Below, piece after piece: positions 1 to 8,817 of a stretch of DNA of 64,000 nucleotides; the stretch's first letter is position 1; each line of letters opens with the position of its first letter. The stretch is from Deltaproteobacteria bacterium (GTDB lineage Bacteria > Myxococcota_A > Polyangia > Polyangiales > JADJMO01): contig JACPFM010000132.1 of NCBI GenBank assembly GCA_016182965.1, forward strand, positions 1-64,000. The letters are read 5' to 3'. The position numbers were made by a program, and so were the translations under genes. The notes beneath the pieces were generated by a model. That model was not told where the DNA came from and ran no database searches. It worked only from the letters and a program-made list of their open reading frames with translations.

Positions 1-122
1 CGGCGCGCAGCGCCGCTCGCGAGCGCAGCGAGCGACGGCGCGCAGCGCCGCTCGCGAGCGCAGCGAGCGACGGCGCGCAGCGCCGCTCGCGAGCGCAGCG
101 AGCGACGGCGCGCAGCGCCGCT
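1..122. repeat. 35-bp GC-rich tandem repeat, about 3.5 copies
   Basis: A 35-base unit starts at 1, 36 and 71, and a partial fourth copy covers 106-122. The copies look identical. Each unit contains the perfect palindrome CGCTCGCGAGCG and a second inverted repeat, GGCGC-GCA-GCGCC, so every copy could fold into hairpins. The array touches the left edge of the window, so its full length is unknown. There are no spacers between units, which excludes CRISPR. The function is unknown; a structured intergenic repeat downstream of meaB is the most that can be said. Confidence 0.9.
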
Positions 123-192
123 GCGGCCTGGACAGCGCCGAGCACGCCGGTACGATCAAAAGCCCCGAGCGCCGACCTACGACACATGAAGT

Positions 193-264
193 CGCACGCT
201 CGGGCTCGGGCTCGGGCTCACGCTCGGGCTCGCGCTCGGGCTCGCGCTCGGGCTCGGGCTCGGG
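193..264. repeat. GGGCTC/GCGCTC hexanucleotide microsatellite
   Basis: About twelve imperfect copies of the hexamer GGGCTC, with GCGCTC and CACGCTC variants, lie immediately downstream of the meaB stop codon. In the meaB direction it would encode a Ser-Pro repeat if the stop were read through. Slippage at this tract could change its length between strains. No gene is supported here. Confidence 0.85.
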
Positions 265-265
265 C

Positions 266-1276
<1,011 letters not shown>

Positions 1277-1358
1277 GGCCACGGCGAGTGATGGCGCATT
1301 TGCGCCGGCGTGTCGACGTTGACAGCGGCCGCCGCGCGAACCCAGGATCGCGCGCCCC

Positions 1359-2105
1359 ATGCCGATCCGCCTCCACGTCAACATCGACCACGTCGCCACC
1401 CTGCGCCAGGCGCGCGGCACGCAGTACCCCGACCCGGTGTTCGCGGCGCAGCTGTGCGAGCAGGCCGGCGCCGACGGCATCACGCTGCACCTGCGCGAGG
1501 ATCGCCGCCACATCGTCGATCGCGACGTCGAGCGCATGCGCGACGCGATCACCACGCTGATGAACCTCGAGTGCGCGGCCACCGACGAGATGGTCGACAT
1601 CGCGGTGCGCCTGCGGCCCGACGTGGTCACGCTCGTGCCCGAGCGCCGCGAGGAGCGCACCACCGAGGGCGGGCTCGACGCCGCCTCCCACAGGGCGCAC
1701 CTCGGCCCGCGCATCGCGCGCCTGGTCGACGCCGGCATCAAGGTCTCCCTGTTCGTCGCCGCCGACGAGGCGCAGGTCGACGCCGCCGTCGCGCTCGGGG
1801 CGCGTCAGGTCGAGTTCCACACCGGGCCGTACGCCCACGCGCGCGCGCCGGTCGGGCGCGACGTGGAGCGCACGCTGATCGCGCAAGCTTCGCGCGCGGC
1901 GAAGGCGCGGGGTCTGGAGGTCGCGGCGGGCCACGGGCTCACCCGCTCCAACGTGGTCGGTGTGGCCTCCATCCCCGAAATCGAGGAGCTGAACATCGGC
2001 CACGCGATCATCGCCGACGCGGTGCTCATGGGGCTGCCGCGCGCCGTGCGCGCGATGCGGGCGGCCATCCGGCGGGGGGTCCGGGTGCGTCGCGCAAAGC
2101 CGTGA
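1359..2105 (+). CDS. pdxJ: Pyridoxine 5'-phosphate synthase
   Basis: The product is 248 aa. PdxJ condenses 1-deoxy-xylulose 5-phosphate with 3-amino-2-oxopropyl phosphate in the last ring-closing step of de novo vitamin B6 synthesis. The hallmark N-terminus LHVNIDHVATLRQARG is present, followed by the catalytic segments ITLHLREDRRHI, TLVPERREERTTEGG, the phosphate loop AAGHGLTRSNV and the C-terminal EELNIGHAIIADAV. It forms a single TIM barrel of the expected length. The start is the ATG at 1359, just before the conserved motif. It appears to stand alone, 148 bases before the oxidoreductase genes. Confidence 0.97.
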   Translation: MPIRLHVNIDHVATLRQARGTQYPDPVFAAQLCEQAGADGITLHLREDRRHIVDRDVERMRDAITTLMNLECAATDEMVDIAVRLRPDVVTLVPERREERTTEGGLDAASHRAHLGPRIARLVDAGIKVSLFVAADEAQVDAAVALGARQVEFHTGPYAHARAPVGRDVERTLIAQASRAAKARGLEVAAGHGLTRSNVVGVASIPEIEELNIGHAIIADAVLMGLPRAVRAMRAAIRRGVRVRRAKP

Positions 2106-2253
2106 GGCCTTCCCGGGGAAGCCCCGCTCGCGCCCCGAAATCGCGCAGTTTGTGCGCCCACCGCTAGATTTGCGCGCCCCCCCTGGCGCCCCCGGCGCGA
2201 GCTACGCGCAAAAACACGTTCGGCACGCGTGTTGCGGACGGGCCGCCATCTCC

Positions 2254-4038
2254 ATGGACGATCTTGTGATCGGAATGGCCGGTTCCGGCGGAGACGGCAT
2301 CGTCAGCGCGGGCGAGTCGTTGATCGCGGCGGCAGCATACGAGGGTTATCACGCGCTCATGACCAAGAGCTTCGGCTCGCAGGTCCGCGGGGGCGAGTCG
2401 TCATGCCGTGTTCGGCTGTCGACCAACCGCGTCGAAAATGTTGGAGGCGCGCTCGACGTAGCCGTCGCTCTCAACTGGGAAGACTTCCTCAAGTTCGGCG
2501 CCGAGCTCCCGGTGTCGGGCAACACGGTGGTCATCTACGAGGCCAAGACCGGCGTCGCCCCCGAGGCGATCCCGCTGGTCGGCGTCGCTCCGACCGAGGT
2601 CTTCGCCGTGCCCATCGGCGACATGGCCAAGCAGGCGGCCGGGTCCGACAAGGCCAAGAACACCGTGGTCCTCGGCCTCATCGCCGGGTGGTTCGGCATC
2701 GCCCGCGAGGCGATCCTCCGCGGCCTTCGCAAGAAGTTCATCAAGAAGGGCGAGGAGCTCGTCGCCGCCAACCAGCGCGCCTTCGAGATGGGCGAGCAGT
2801 TCGCCCGCGAGCACCCGCTCAAGCAGCCGCGCATGATGAAGCGGCCCGACGAGAAGGCCGGCAAGAAGCTCCTCACCGACGGCAACGACATGTGCGCCGC
2901 CGCGTCGATCTTCGCCGGGTGCGAGTTCTTCGGCGGGTACCCGATCACGCCGTCGACCGAGATCATGCAGTTCTACACCCGCGAGGTGTGGAAGTACGGC
3001 GGCGCGGTGCTGCAGGCCGAGGACGAGATCGCGGGCATCGGCGCCGCGCTCGGCGCGTCGATCGCCGGCAAGAAGGCGATGACCGCGACGTCCGGCCCGG
3101 GCCTCTCGCTCAAGACGGAGATCATGGGCCTCGCGAGCATCGCGGAGCTCCCGCTGGTCATCGTCGACGTGCAGCGCGGCGGGCCCTCGACGGGTCTGCC
3201 GACCAAGCCCGAGCAGTCCGACCTGTTCGCCGCCGCCTTCTCGGCCCACGGCGACGTGCTCCGTCCGGTGCTCGCTCCGACGTCGGTCGCCGACACCTTC
3301 GACGTCACGGTCGAGTCGTTCAACATCGCCGAGCAGTACCAGACGCCGGTGCTCCTCCTGTCCGACCAGGAGATCGCGCAGCGCAAGGAGACGGTCGATC
3401 CGATCGACACCTCGCGCTTCAAGATCGTCGATCGCCGCAAGCCGACGGCGACCGAGCTCTCGGACTACCACCGCTTCCGCAACACGGAAGACGGCGTGAG
3501 CCCCATCAGCCACCCCGGCATGCCCGGCGGCAACTACCAGGGCGCCGGCATCGAGCACAACGAGCGCGGCAACCCGACGGCCAGCGGCAGGGTCCACCAG
3601 GCGATGAGCGAGAAGCGCTTCCGCAAGCTCGCTCCGCTGAAGCGCCGCACCGACCTGTTCAAGGTCGAGGGCAACCCCGACGCCGCCCTCGCCCTCGTGG
3701 CGTGGGGCTCCATCGCCGGCGTGTGCCGCGAGGCGTTCCTGCGCGCCAAGGGCGACGGCCTCGACGTGAAGCTCCTCGTGCCGTGGCTGCTCTACCCCAT
3801 CGCCGAGGAGGTCTATCGCGACTTCTTCGCCTCGGTGAAGGCCGGGTTCGTCGTGGAGCTCGCGTACCAGCCGCAGCTCTATCGCATCCTGCGCATGTTC
3901 GTCGACGTGCCGGCGGGCATCCAGCCGTTCAACCGCAGCGGCGCCAACCCCATCCAACCGCGCGAGGTCGTTGCGCAGCTCCGCAACGCGTCGCTCTCGC
4001 TGCAGCAGCCGGCGATGCCGCCTTCTTCGGAGGTTTGA
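2254..4038 (+). CDS. korA: 2-oxoacid:ferredoxin oxidoreductase, fused gamma-alpha subunit
   Basis: The product is 594 aa. Residues 1 to about 190 are the gamma domain (IGMAGSGGDGIVSAGE, then KSFGSQVRGGES). Residues from about 205 on are the alpha domain, with the pyrophosphate-binding segment GCEFFGGYPITPSTEIM and the ATSGPGLSLKTE motif. The gamma-alpha fusion is typical of two-subunit 2-oxoacid:ferredoxin oxidoreductases (KorAB type). These oxidise 2-oxoglutarate or similar acids to acyl-CoA and reduce ferredoxin; the substrate cannot be decided from the sequence. The ATG at 2254 is used because the conserved glycine-rich motif follows directly. The beta-subunit gene begins 2 bases after the stop. 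Confidence 0.93.
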   Translation: MDDLVIGMAGSGGDGIVSAGESLIAAAAYEGYHALMTKSFGSQVRGGESSCRVRLSTNRVENVGGALDVAVALNWEDFLKFGAELPVSGNTVVIYEAKTGVAPEAIPLVGVAPTEVFAVPIGDMAKQAAGSDKAKNTVVLGLIAGWFGIAREAILRGLRKKFIKKGEELVAANQRAFEMGEQFAREHPLKQPRMMKRPDEKAGKKLLTDGNDMCAAASIFAGCEFFGGYPITPSTEIMQFYTREVWKYGGAVLQAEDEIAGIGAALGASIAGKKAMTATSGPGLSLKTEIMGLASIAELPLVIVDVQRGGPSTGLPTKPEQSDLFAAAFSAHGDVLRPVLAPTSVADTFDVTVESFNIAEQYQTPVLLLSDQEIAQRKETVDPIDTSRFKIVDRRKPTATELSDYHRFRNTEDGVSPISHPGMPGGNYQGAGIEHNERGNPTASGRVHQAMSEKRFRKLAPLKRRTDLFKVEGNPDAALALVAWGSIAGVCREAFLRAKGDGLDVKLLVPWLLYPIAEEVYRDFFASVKAGFVVELAYQPQLYRILRMFVDVPAGIQPFNRSGANPIQPREVVAQLRNASLSLQQPAMPPSSEV

Positions 4039-4040
4039 TC

Positions 4041-4928
4041 GTGACCACGACCCCGCCGATCCTTCCCACCTATCAGGCGAAGGACTTCAAGAGCGACCTC
4101 AAGCCGATCTGGTGCCCGGGCTGCGGCGACTTCGGCGTCGTCCAGGGGATCTACCGCGCGCTCGCCTCCGTCGGCCGCGCCCCGCACGACATCGCCTTCA
4201 TCTCCGGCATCGGCTGCTCCAGCCGCATCCCCGGCTACACCACCGCCTACGGCTTCAACAGCGTGCACGGGCGCGCGCTGCCGATCGCCCAGGGCATCAA
4301 GCTGGCGAACCCCGACCTGCTCGTGCTGGTGGCGGGCGGCGACGGCGACGGCTTCTCGATCGGCGGCGGCCACGTGCCGCACGCCATCCGCCGCACCCTC
4401 GACATCACGTACATCGTGATGGACAACCAGATCTACGGCCTGACCAAGGGGCAGCTGTCGCCCACCTCGAAGAGGGGGCTCAAGACGGTCACCTCCGAGT
4501 ACGGCAGCCTCGAGGCGCCGGTGAACCCGCTGCTCTACGTCCTGGCGTACGGCGCGAACTTCGTCGCGCAGGGCACGCCGGCCGACATGGCCGGCCTGGC
4601 CGACGTCATCGAGCAGGCGATCCGCTACCCGGGCTTCTCGTTCGTCAACGTGCAGTCGCCCTGCGTCACCTTCGGCATGGAGGGGCAGCAGGTGAAGGCC
4701 CACCGCGCGACCATGAAGACGCTGGCGAGCATCAACCACGATCCGGCGAACCGGCTCGCGGCGATGGACCTCGCGCAGCAGTACGGGCAGTCGCTGCACA
4801 CGGGCGTGTTCTACAAGAACCCGGACCCGCCCCCCACGCTCGACGGGCAGGTGCGCGAGCGCCAGCGCCAGCTCGCCGAGAAGGCGATCCCGCGCGAGCG
4901 CATCCTCGACATGTTCGTGCAGAAGTGA
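4041..4928 (+). CDS. korB: 2-oxoacid:ferredoxin oxidoreductase, beta subunit
   Basis: The product is 295 aa and carries thiamine pyrophosphate and one [4Fe-4S] cluster. The sequence shows WCPGCGDFGV, SGIGCSSRIPGY, the TPP/Mg motif AGGDGDGFSIGGGH followed by DNQIYGLTKGQ, and a fourth cysteine in SPCVTFG. All four cluster cysteines are therefore present. Translation starts at a GTG with a strong Shine-Dalgarno sequence, GGAGG, 7 bases upstream inside the end of korA. It works with the preceding gamma-alpha subunit to transfer electrons to ferredoxin. The C-terminal tail after residue 270 is charged and helical, as is usual. Confidence 0.94.
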   Translation: MTTTPPILPTYQAKDFKSDLKPIWCPGCGDFGVVQGIYRALASVGRAPHDIAFISGIGCSSRIPGYTTAYGFNSVHGRALPIAQGIKLANPDLLVLVAGGDGDGFSIGGGHVPHAIRRTLDITYIVMDNQIYGLTKGQLSPTSKRGLKTVTSEYGSLEAPVNPLLYVLAYGANFVAQGTPADMAGLADVIEQAIRYPGFSFVNVQSPCVTFGMEGQQVKAHRATMKTLASINHDPANRLAAMDLAQQYGQSLHTGVFYKNPDPPPTLDGQVRERQRQLAEKAIPRERILDMFVQK

Positions 4929-4935
4929 GGAGCCG

Positions 4936-5463
4936 ATGAGCCCGACGCCCTCCATCGACTTCACCAAGCTGACGCTGTGCGACGCGCTCGATCTCGCCAC
5001 GATCATCGAGGAGGAGGCGAAGGAGCGCTACGAGGAGTTCGCCCACCAGATGGAGCTCCATCACAACCCCGACGCGGCGGCGTTCTTCCTCTTCATGCTG
5101 AAGATCGAGGCGCTGCACGAGGGTCGTATCGCCGGGCGACGCCGCGAGCTCTTCGGCGACGCGCCGCGCAACGTTCGTCGCGAGCTCATCTTCGACGTCG
5201 AGGCGCCGGAGTACCACGAGGTCCGCTCGACGATGACCCATCGCGAGGCCCTCGAGACCGCCCTGCGCGCCGAGAAGAAGGCGTACGCGTTCTTCGACGC
5301 CGCCATGAAGCACGTGGCCGACGCCGAGGTCCGCTCGCTCTTCTCCGAGCTGCGCGAGGACGAGATCGAGCACGCCGGCCTCGTCGAGAAGGAGCTCGCG
5401 AAGCTCACGCCGGATTCGAAGATCAAGGCGGAGGACGTCGAGGACGAGCCGATCGCCCACTGA
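4936..5463 (+). CDS. Rubrerythrin/ferritin-like diiron protein
   Basis: The product is 175 aa and forms a four-helix bundle with two ExxH half-sites: Glu26/27 in TIIEEEAKERYEEF, Glu58-xx-His61, Glu113, and Glu143-xx-His146. This is the rubrerythrin pattern. It lacks the C-terminal rubredoxin domain with four cysteines, so it is a ferritin-like diiron protein rather than a complete rubrerythrin. The family usually reduces peroxide or protects oxygen-sensitive enzymes. It begins 7 bases after korB and ends at a strong terminator, so it is the last gene of the korAB operon. A role in protecting the oxygen-labile oxidoreductase is an inference from this context. Confidence 0.85.
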   Translation: MSPTPSIDFTKLTLCDALDLATIIEEEAKERYEEFAHQMELHHNPDAAAFFLFMLKIEALHEGRIAGRRRELFGDAPRNVRRELIFDVEAPEYHEVRSTMTHREALETALRAEKKAYAFFDAAMKHVADAEVRSLFSELREDEIEHAGLVEKELAKLTPDSKIKAEDVEDEPIAH

Positions 5464-5480
5464 TCGAACAGATACCAGCC

Positions 5481-5509
5481 CGGGGCGGCGAGCGCGCCGC
5501 CCCGTTTTC
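5481..5509 (+). terminator. Rho-independent terminator after the korAB operon
   Basis: A perfect 10-bp stem (CGGGGCGGCG at 5481-5490 paired with 5495-5504) closes a four-base AGCG loop and is followed by TTTT. It lies 18 bases after the rubrerythrin-like stop codon and 18 bases before the hemerythrin start. This is the clearest intrinsic terminator in the window. Confidence 0.9.
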
Positions 5510-5526
5510 GTGCGGGGAGGTGCTGG

Positions 5527-5979
5527 ATGACCATGACAGCGAGCCAGATTCGAAACGAGCTCCTCGGGCAGCACGCCGAGGTGCGCTCGAGGATCGCCGA
5601 GACGCGACTCGCCATCGAACGCCTGCGCCAGGGCGATCCCGCTCGCGACCTCCTCCGCAGCGCGCTCGCGCGCCTCGCCGACGCCGTGCGCCGGCACAAC
5701 GAGCGCGAGGAGGAGCTGCTGAAAGACCTCATTCCGACGGTCGACGCGTGGGGTCCCGCGCGCGCCGAGGTGATGGTGGATCAGCACGCCAAGGAGCATC
5801 AGGCGATGTACTCGGTGCTCGTCGAGGCCGGCGCGACGCCCGAGACCGACACCGCGATCGCCCTGGCGACGCGCCTGGTCGATCAGATGGTCGAGCACAT
5901 GGTCGTCGAGGAGAAGGTCCTGCTCGGCGAGGACGTGCTGAGCGACGAGCTGGTGCCGCGCGAGTACTTCGGCGGCTGA
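5527..5979 (+). CDS. Hemerythrin (HHE) domain protein
   Basis: The product is 150 aa and is entirely one HHE domain. Likely diiron ligands are His16, His57 and Glu61 (RRHNEREEELL), His87 and His91 (DQHAKEHQAMY), and His124 with Glu128/129 (EHMVVEEKVLL). Such proteins bind oxygen or nitric oxide or store iron. A GGGGAGG Shine-Dalgarno sequence precedes the ATG. It is separated from the korAB operon by a terminator and so is probably transcribed by itself, though it shares that operon's oxygen theme. Confidence 0.88.
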   Translation: MTMTASQIRNELLGQHAEVRSRIAETRLAIERLRQGDPARDLLRSALARLADAVRRHNEREEELLKDLIPTVDAWGPARAEVMVDQHAKEHQAMYSVLVEAGATPETDTAIALATRLVDQMVEHMVVEEKVLLGEDVLSDELVPREYFGG

Positions 5980-6128
5980 GGGCGCGACGCGCTGATGTCC
6001 TGGCAGTTCGCCCACCAGGCGTTCGCGTTGATGGCCGCCGCAGCTCGCGCCGCGGTGAACGCTTCCCAGCAGCAACCGGCGTACGGCGCGTACTGATCGC
6101 CTCTCCCGAACGCGGCATGATGGTGGGC

Positions 6129-6917
6129 ATGAGAGCCCTCCCCGCGTCGCTCACGGTCACCGCCCTCTTGCTCGGTTGCGCGGGCGGCGGCGCGGTGTCC
6201 CCGCCCGCGACTACCGGCGACAGCGGCGGCGTGCAGCCCGCCGACGCGTCGGGCGGCGACGGCGGCTTCACGCCGGCCGGCGAGGACGCCGCGACCGAGT
6301 CGGGCGGCTCCGGCCCGAAGACCTTCGGCCCGATCGAGGACGGCATCGCCACGTACTACGCGGCCACCGGCGAAGGGAACTGCTCCTTCGATGCGAGCCC
6401 CGGCGATCTCGACGTCGCCGCGCTCGACACGCGCCAGTACCAGGAGAGCGCGTGGTGCGGCGCGTGCGTGCGCGTCGAGGGACCGAAGGGGACGGTCACC
6501 GTGCGGGTCGTCGACAGCTGCCCCACCTGCGAGAGCCGCACCCACGTCGATTTGAGCGAGAGCGCCTTCGCGAAGATCGCCGAGCCGAAGGACGGCCGCG
6601 TGAAGGTGCGCTGGCAGTTCGTCTCGTGCGCGGTGAGCGGCCCCATCGCCTACAAGTTCAAGGAGGGCAGCAACGAGTGGTGGACGGCGATCCAGGTCCG
6701 CAACCACCGCCATCCGGTCAAGAGCGTCGAGGCGAAGGTCTCCGGCGCTTGGACCGCCCTCGCGCGCGCGAGCTACAACTACTTCATCGCCGCCAAGGGG
6801 CTCGGCAAGGGTCCCTACGAGCTGCGCGTCACGTCGATCGACGGCAAGGTGGTGACCGATCCGGCGATCGTCTTCGGCGAGGGCAAGGTCGTCAGCGGGT
6901 CGTCGCAGTTCGAGTGA
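6129..6917 (+). CDS. Secreted expansin-like lipoprotein (double-psi beta-barrel plus C-terminal domain)
   Basis: The product is 262 aa. The N-terminus (MRALPASLTVTALLLGC) is a lipoprotein signal with the lipobox Cys at residue 17, followed by a Gly/Ser/Asp-rich linker. From about residue 78 the sequence matches bacterial expansins: GIATYYAATGEGNCSF, a WCGACVRVEGP segment, VRVVDSCPTC and THVDLSESAF. A second beta-rich domain follows, with a WWTAIQVRNHRHPV segment typical of the expansin cellulose-binding module. Expansins loosen plant or bacterial wall polymers without hydrolysis. ATG codons at 6117 and 6120 are alternatives, but 6129 gives the cleaner signal peptide. It converges on the next gene. 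Confidence 0.85.
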   Translation: MRALPASLTVTALLLGCAGGGAVSPPATTGDSGGVQPADASGGDGGFTPAGEDAATESGGSGPKTFGPIEDGIATYYAATGEGNCSFDASPGDLDVAALDTRQYQESAWCGACVRVEGPKGTVTVRVVDSCPTCESRTHVDLSESAFAKIAEPKDGRVKVRWQFVSCAVSGPIAYKFKEGSNEWWTAIQVRNHRHPVKSVEAKVSGAWTALARASYNYFIAAKGLGKGPYELRVTSIDGKVVTDPAIVFGEGKVVSGSSQFE

Positions 6918-6934
6918 ATCGGCGGCCGTGACGG

Positions 6935-7669
6935 CTATCTCGGCCTTCGACTCTCGACCTTCGACCGGACATGCGCAGCCGGCGAAGCCCGAGCGCCGCG
7001 ATCACGCCCCAGACGCTCAAAGCGCAGCGCGAGGCCGAAGTGCAGCGTCCACGCGTGCGTGCCGCGCACCTGACCGCCGAACGCCCCGTCGAACGCGTCG
7101 TTCGAGTAGCCGATCACGGGACGATACGCGGCCTCGAGGCTCATCACGAACGGCCCCTCGGCGGCGAAGCGGAGGCCGACGCCGAGCGGCAGCTCCGCCC
7201 CGTACTTCGTCGTCTTCGGGGCGTCGCGGTACTGGGGGAAGTCGGCGACGAGCCGCCCGACGCCGACGACGGCATAAGGCACGAGCCGCGCGTCGATCGG
7301 CGCGAACGCGCGCGCGCGGAGACCGATCGCGGTGATGTCGACCTCCGGCGCGTCGAGCCGATCGGGGAAGGCGCGATTGCCCGCCGGGTAGCCGTTGAAG
7401 TACGCGCCGACGCTGATGCGCTTCGGCCACACCGCCCACTCCGCGTAGGGCTGCGCGTTCATCGTGGGGCGGAAGGTGGCGGTGCCGAGCCGTCGATCGA
7501 CGACGCCGACCTGCAGCCCACCCTCGAACGTCCAGTCCGAGGAGGTCGAGGCCGTCGAGGCCGTCGAGGAGGCCGAGGAGGTCGAGGCGGCCGAGGCGGC
7601 GCCGAGCGCCGGCATCGGCGCCACCGCGCCGATCACCGCCGCCACACGCGAGATGAACGCGGCCTTCAT
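6935..7669 (-). CDS. Predicted outer-membrane beta-barrel protein
   Basis: The product is 244 aa. It has an N-terminal signal peptide ending near ALGA, then a Ser/Ala/Thr spacer encoded by a GAG-GTC-GAG-type microsatellite at about 7540-7605. The rest alternates aromatic and small residues in amphipathic strands, with many Gly-Val-Gly turns (for example AVVGVGRLVADFP and LHFGLALRFE). This suggests an 8-stranded outer-membrane barrel. The family could not be recognised. The last codons run into the dispersed TCGACCTTCGAC-type repeat, so the annotated C-terminus may have been extended by that repeat. It converges with the expansin gene, 17 bases away. Confidence 0.65.
   Translation of the reverse strand: MKAAFISRVAAVIGAVAPMPALGAASAASTSSASSTASTASTSSDWTFEGGLQVGVVDRRLGTATFRPTMNAQPYAEWAVWPKRISVGAYFNGYPAGNRAFPDRLDAPEVDITAIGLRARAFAPIDARLVPYAVVGVGRLVADFPQYRDAPKTTKYGAELPLGVGLRFAAEGPFVMSLEAAYRPVIGYSNDAFDGAFGGQVRGTHAWTLHFGLALRFERLGRDRGARASPAAHVRSKVESRRPR
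6942..6971. repeat. Dispersed TCGACCTTCGAC-type repeat, half copy
   Basis: The segment CCTTCGACTCTCGACCTTCG and its flanks match the repeats at 8192-8275 and 34941-35007. Here only one arm is present. It overlaps the 3' end of the outer-membrane protein gene, where two genes converge. Confidence 0.6.
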
Positions 7670-7808
7670 GTCGCGCGCACTCTACTCCGCGTCCGCGTCA
7701 CGAGGGCGCCGCCGCGTGCGCGAGACGCACCGGATTGCCCCTCTTGACCGGCTGCGGCGGTGGATGTAGGTGCTCTCGCTACCACCGCCTCAACTCAGGA
7801 GCTCGTCC

Positions 7809-8132
7809 ATGACCTTCCGCGTCCTTTTCCTGGTTTCCACGCTCGCCTTCGCTGGTTGCGCCGTGCAGACCGAGTCGCCGGAAGAGGGACCGACGGCGAG
7901 CACCGAGGAGGCTGCGCGCCGCGCCGATCCGTGCGCCGTCGTGCGCTGCGCCGCCGGGACCCACTGCGTCGCCAAGGGCAAGACGGCCGAGTGCGTGGCC
8001 GACAAGACGGGCGTGGCCTGCGGCAGCACGACGTGCGCGCCCGGCGATGTCTGCTGCAACGCGAGCTGCGGCATCTGCACGCCGCCCGGCGGCATGTGCA
8101 TCCAGCTGGCCTGCGAGCCGGCGACGCTCTGA
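7809..8132 (+). CDS. Small cysteine-rich lipoprotein
   Basis: The product is 107 aa. The signal MTFRVLFLVSTLAFAGC has a lipobox with the cysteine at residue 17. The mature part contains two Cys-rich modules (CAVVRCAAGTHC, then CGSTTCAPGDVCC and CNASCGICTPPGGMC), probably disulfide-bonded and extracellular. Such modules are common in myxobacterial secreted proteins of unknown function. The ATG at 7809 has an AGGAG 7 bases upstream; an in-frame start at 7770 lacks this. The frameshifted gene at 61947-62403 has the same kind of second module. Confidence 0.75.
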   Translation: MTFRVLFLVSTLAFAGCAVQTESPEEGPTASTEEAARRADPCAVVRCAAGTHCVAKGKTAECVADKTGVACGSTTCAPGDVCCNASCGICTPPGGMCIQLACEPATL

Positions 8133-8191
8133 TCATCTGAATCACCGGTCACGCTGCTCGCGCGCCACCGTGGTCGCTGCGACAGCAGGTC

Positions 8192-8275
8192 GGGTCGAAG
8201 GTCGAAGGTTCAAGGTCGAAGCGAGACGTCGACACACGCTCGACCTTCGACCTTCGACACTCGACCTTCGACCGC
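8192..8275. repeat. Inverted repeat built of GGTCGAAGGTCGA units, possible bidirectional terminator
   Basis: The left arm (8193-8220) is rich in GGTCGAAGGTCGAAGG, and the right arm (8239-8273) carries the complement, TCGACCTTCGACCTTCGAC. The arms could form a long hairpin in transcripts of either strand. It sits between two convergent genes, the Cys-rich lipoprotein and the uspA-like gene. There is no T-run, so a terminator role is plausible but unproven. Related sequence occurs near 6950 and 34970. Confidence 0.7.
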
Positions 8276-8321
8276 ACGCACGGCAGACGAATCGGTTTAG
8301 GCGAGCACCGCGAGGGCGCGT

Positions 8322-8792
8322 CTAGCGCTCGAGCCACTCGTCGAGGTCGCGCGACAGGCGCGTCGACACCGACGGCGGCTTGACGATCACCACGTTGCAC
8401 GGCGCGCGGCGCGCCACCCGCTCGGCCACCGACACGAAGTGATCGAGCCCGGCGTGGCCGTGCGAGCCGACGACGAGGTAGTCCGCGTGCAGCTCCCGCA
8501 CCGCCGCGAGGATCTCGTGGCACGGCTCGCCCGTGCGCAGCTGCGGGATCACCGGGATCGAGTGCGCATCGGCGCGCGCGACCGCCTCGCTGATGCGGTG
8601 CTCCTCGTGCTCGATCGCGTCGGCCGCCTCCTGCGCGGTCTTCAGGCGATCGGCCTGCCTCCGCACGTGGACGACGTGGAGGCACGCGCACGCGCACTGC
8701 GCAGCGAGCGAGAGCGCCGCCTGGATCGTCTCGAGCGCCGTGCCTCCGAGGTCGGTCGCGCACACCATGACGGGTCGGCGATCTTCGCCCAT
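8322..8792 (-). CDS. UspA-type universal stress protein
   Basis: The product is 156 aa and is one Usp domain: N-terminal strand PVMVCATDLGG, and the ATP-binding loop VVGSHGHAGLDHF followed by SVAERVARRAPCNVVIVKP. The residues after that loop (LDHFVSVAERV) fit the G-2x-G-9x-G(S/T) ATP motif poorly because the second Gly is kept but the distal part is changed; nucleotide binding is uncertain. The ATG at 8792 follows a GGAGG. It lies only 25 bases after the small-subunit gene of the Ehr-type complex on the same strand, so it is probably the last gene of that operon and may link it to stress or redox state (inference). Confidence 0.85.
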   Translation of the reverse strand: MGEDRRPVMVCATDLGGTALETIQAALSLAAQCACACLHVVHVRRQADRLKTAQEAADAIEHEEHRISEAVARADAHSIPVIPQLRTGEPCHEILAAVRELHADYLVVGSHGHAGLDHFVSVAERVARRAPCNVVIVKPPSVSTRLSRDLDEWLER

Positions 8793-8817
8793 GGGTCCTC
8801 CCACTCTTCTCGCGGAG

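Noticed and set aside
1..122. CRISPR array
   Set aside because: The 35-bp units are directly joined, with no spacers between them, and no cas gene is nearby.
5995..6096. 33-codon ORF (MSWQFAHQAFALMAAAAR) after the hemerythrin gene
   Set aside because: No ribosome binding site is seen and the length is too short to judge. It might be a real small peptide, but nothing supports it beyond an open frame.
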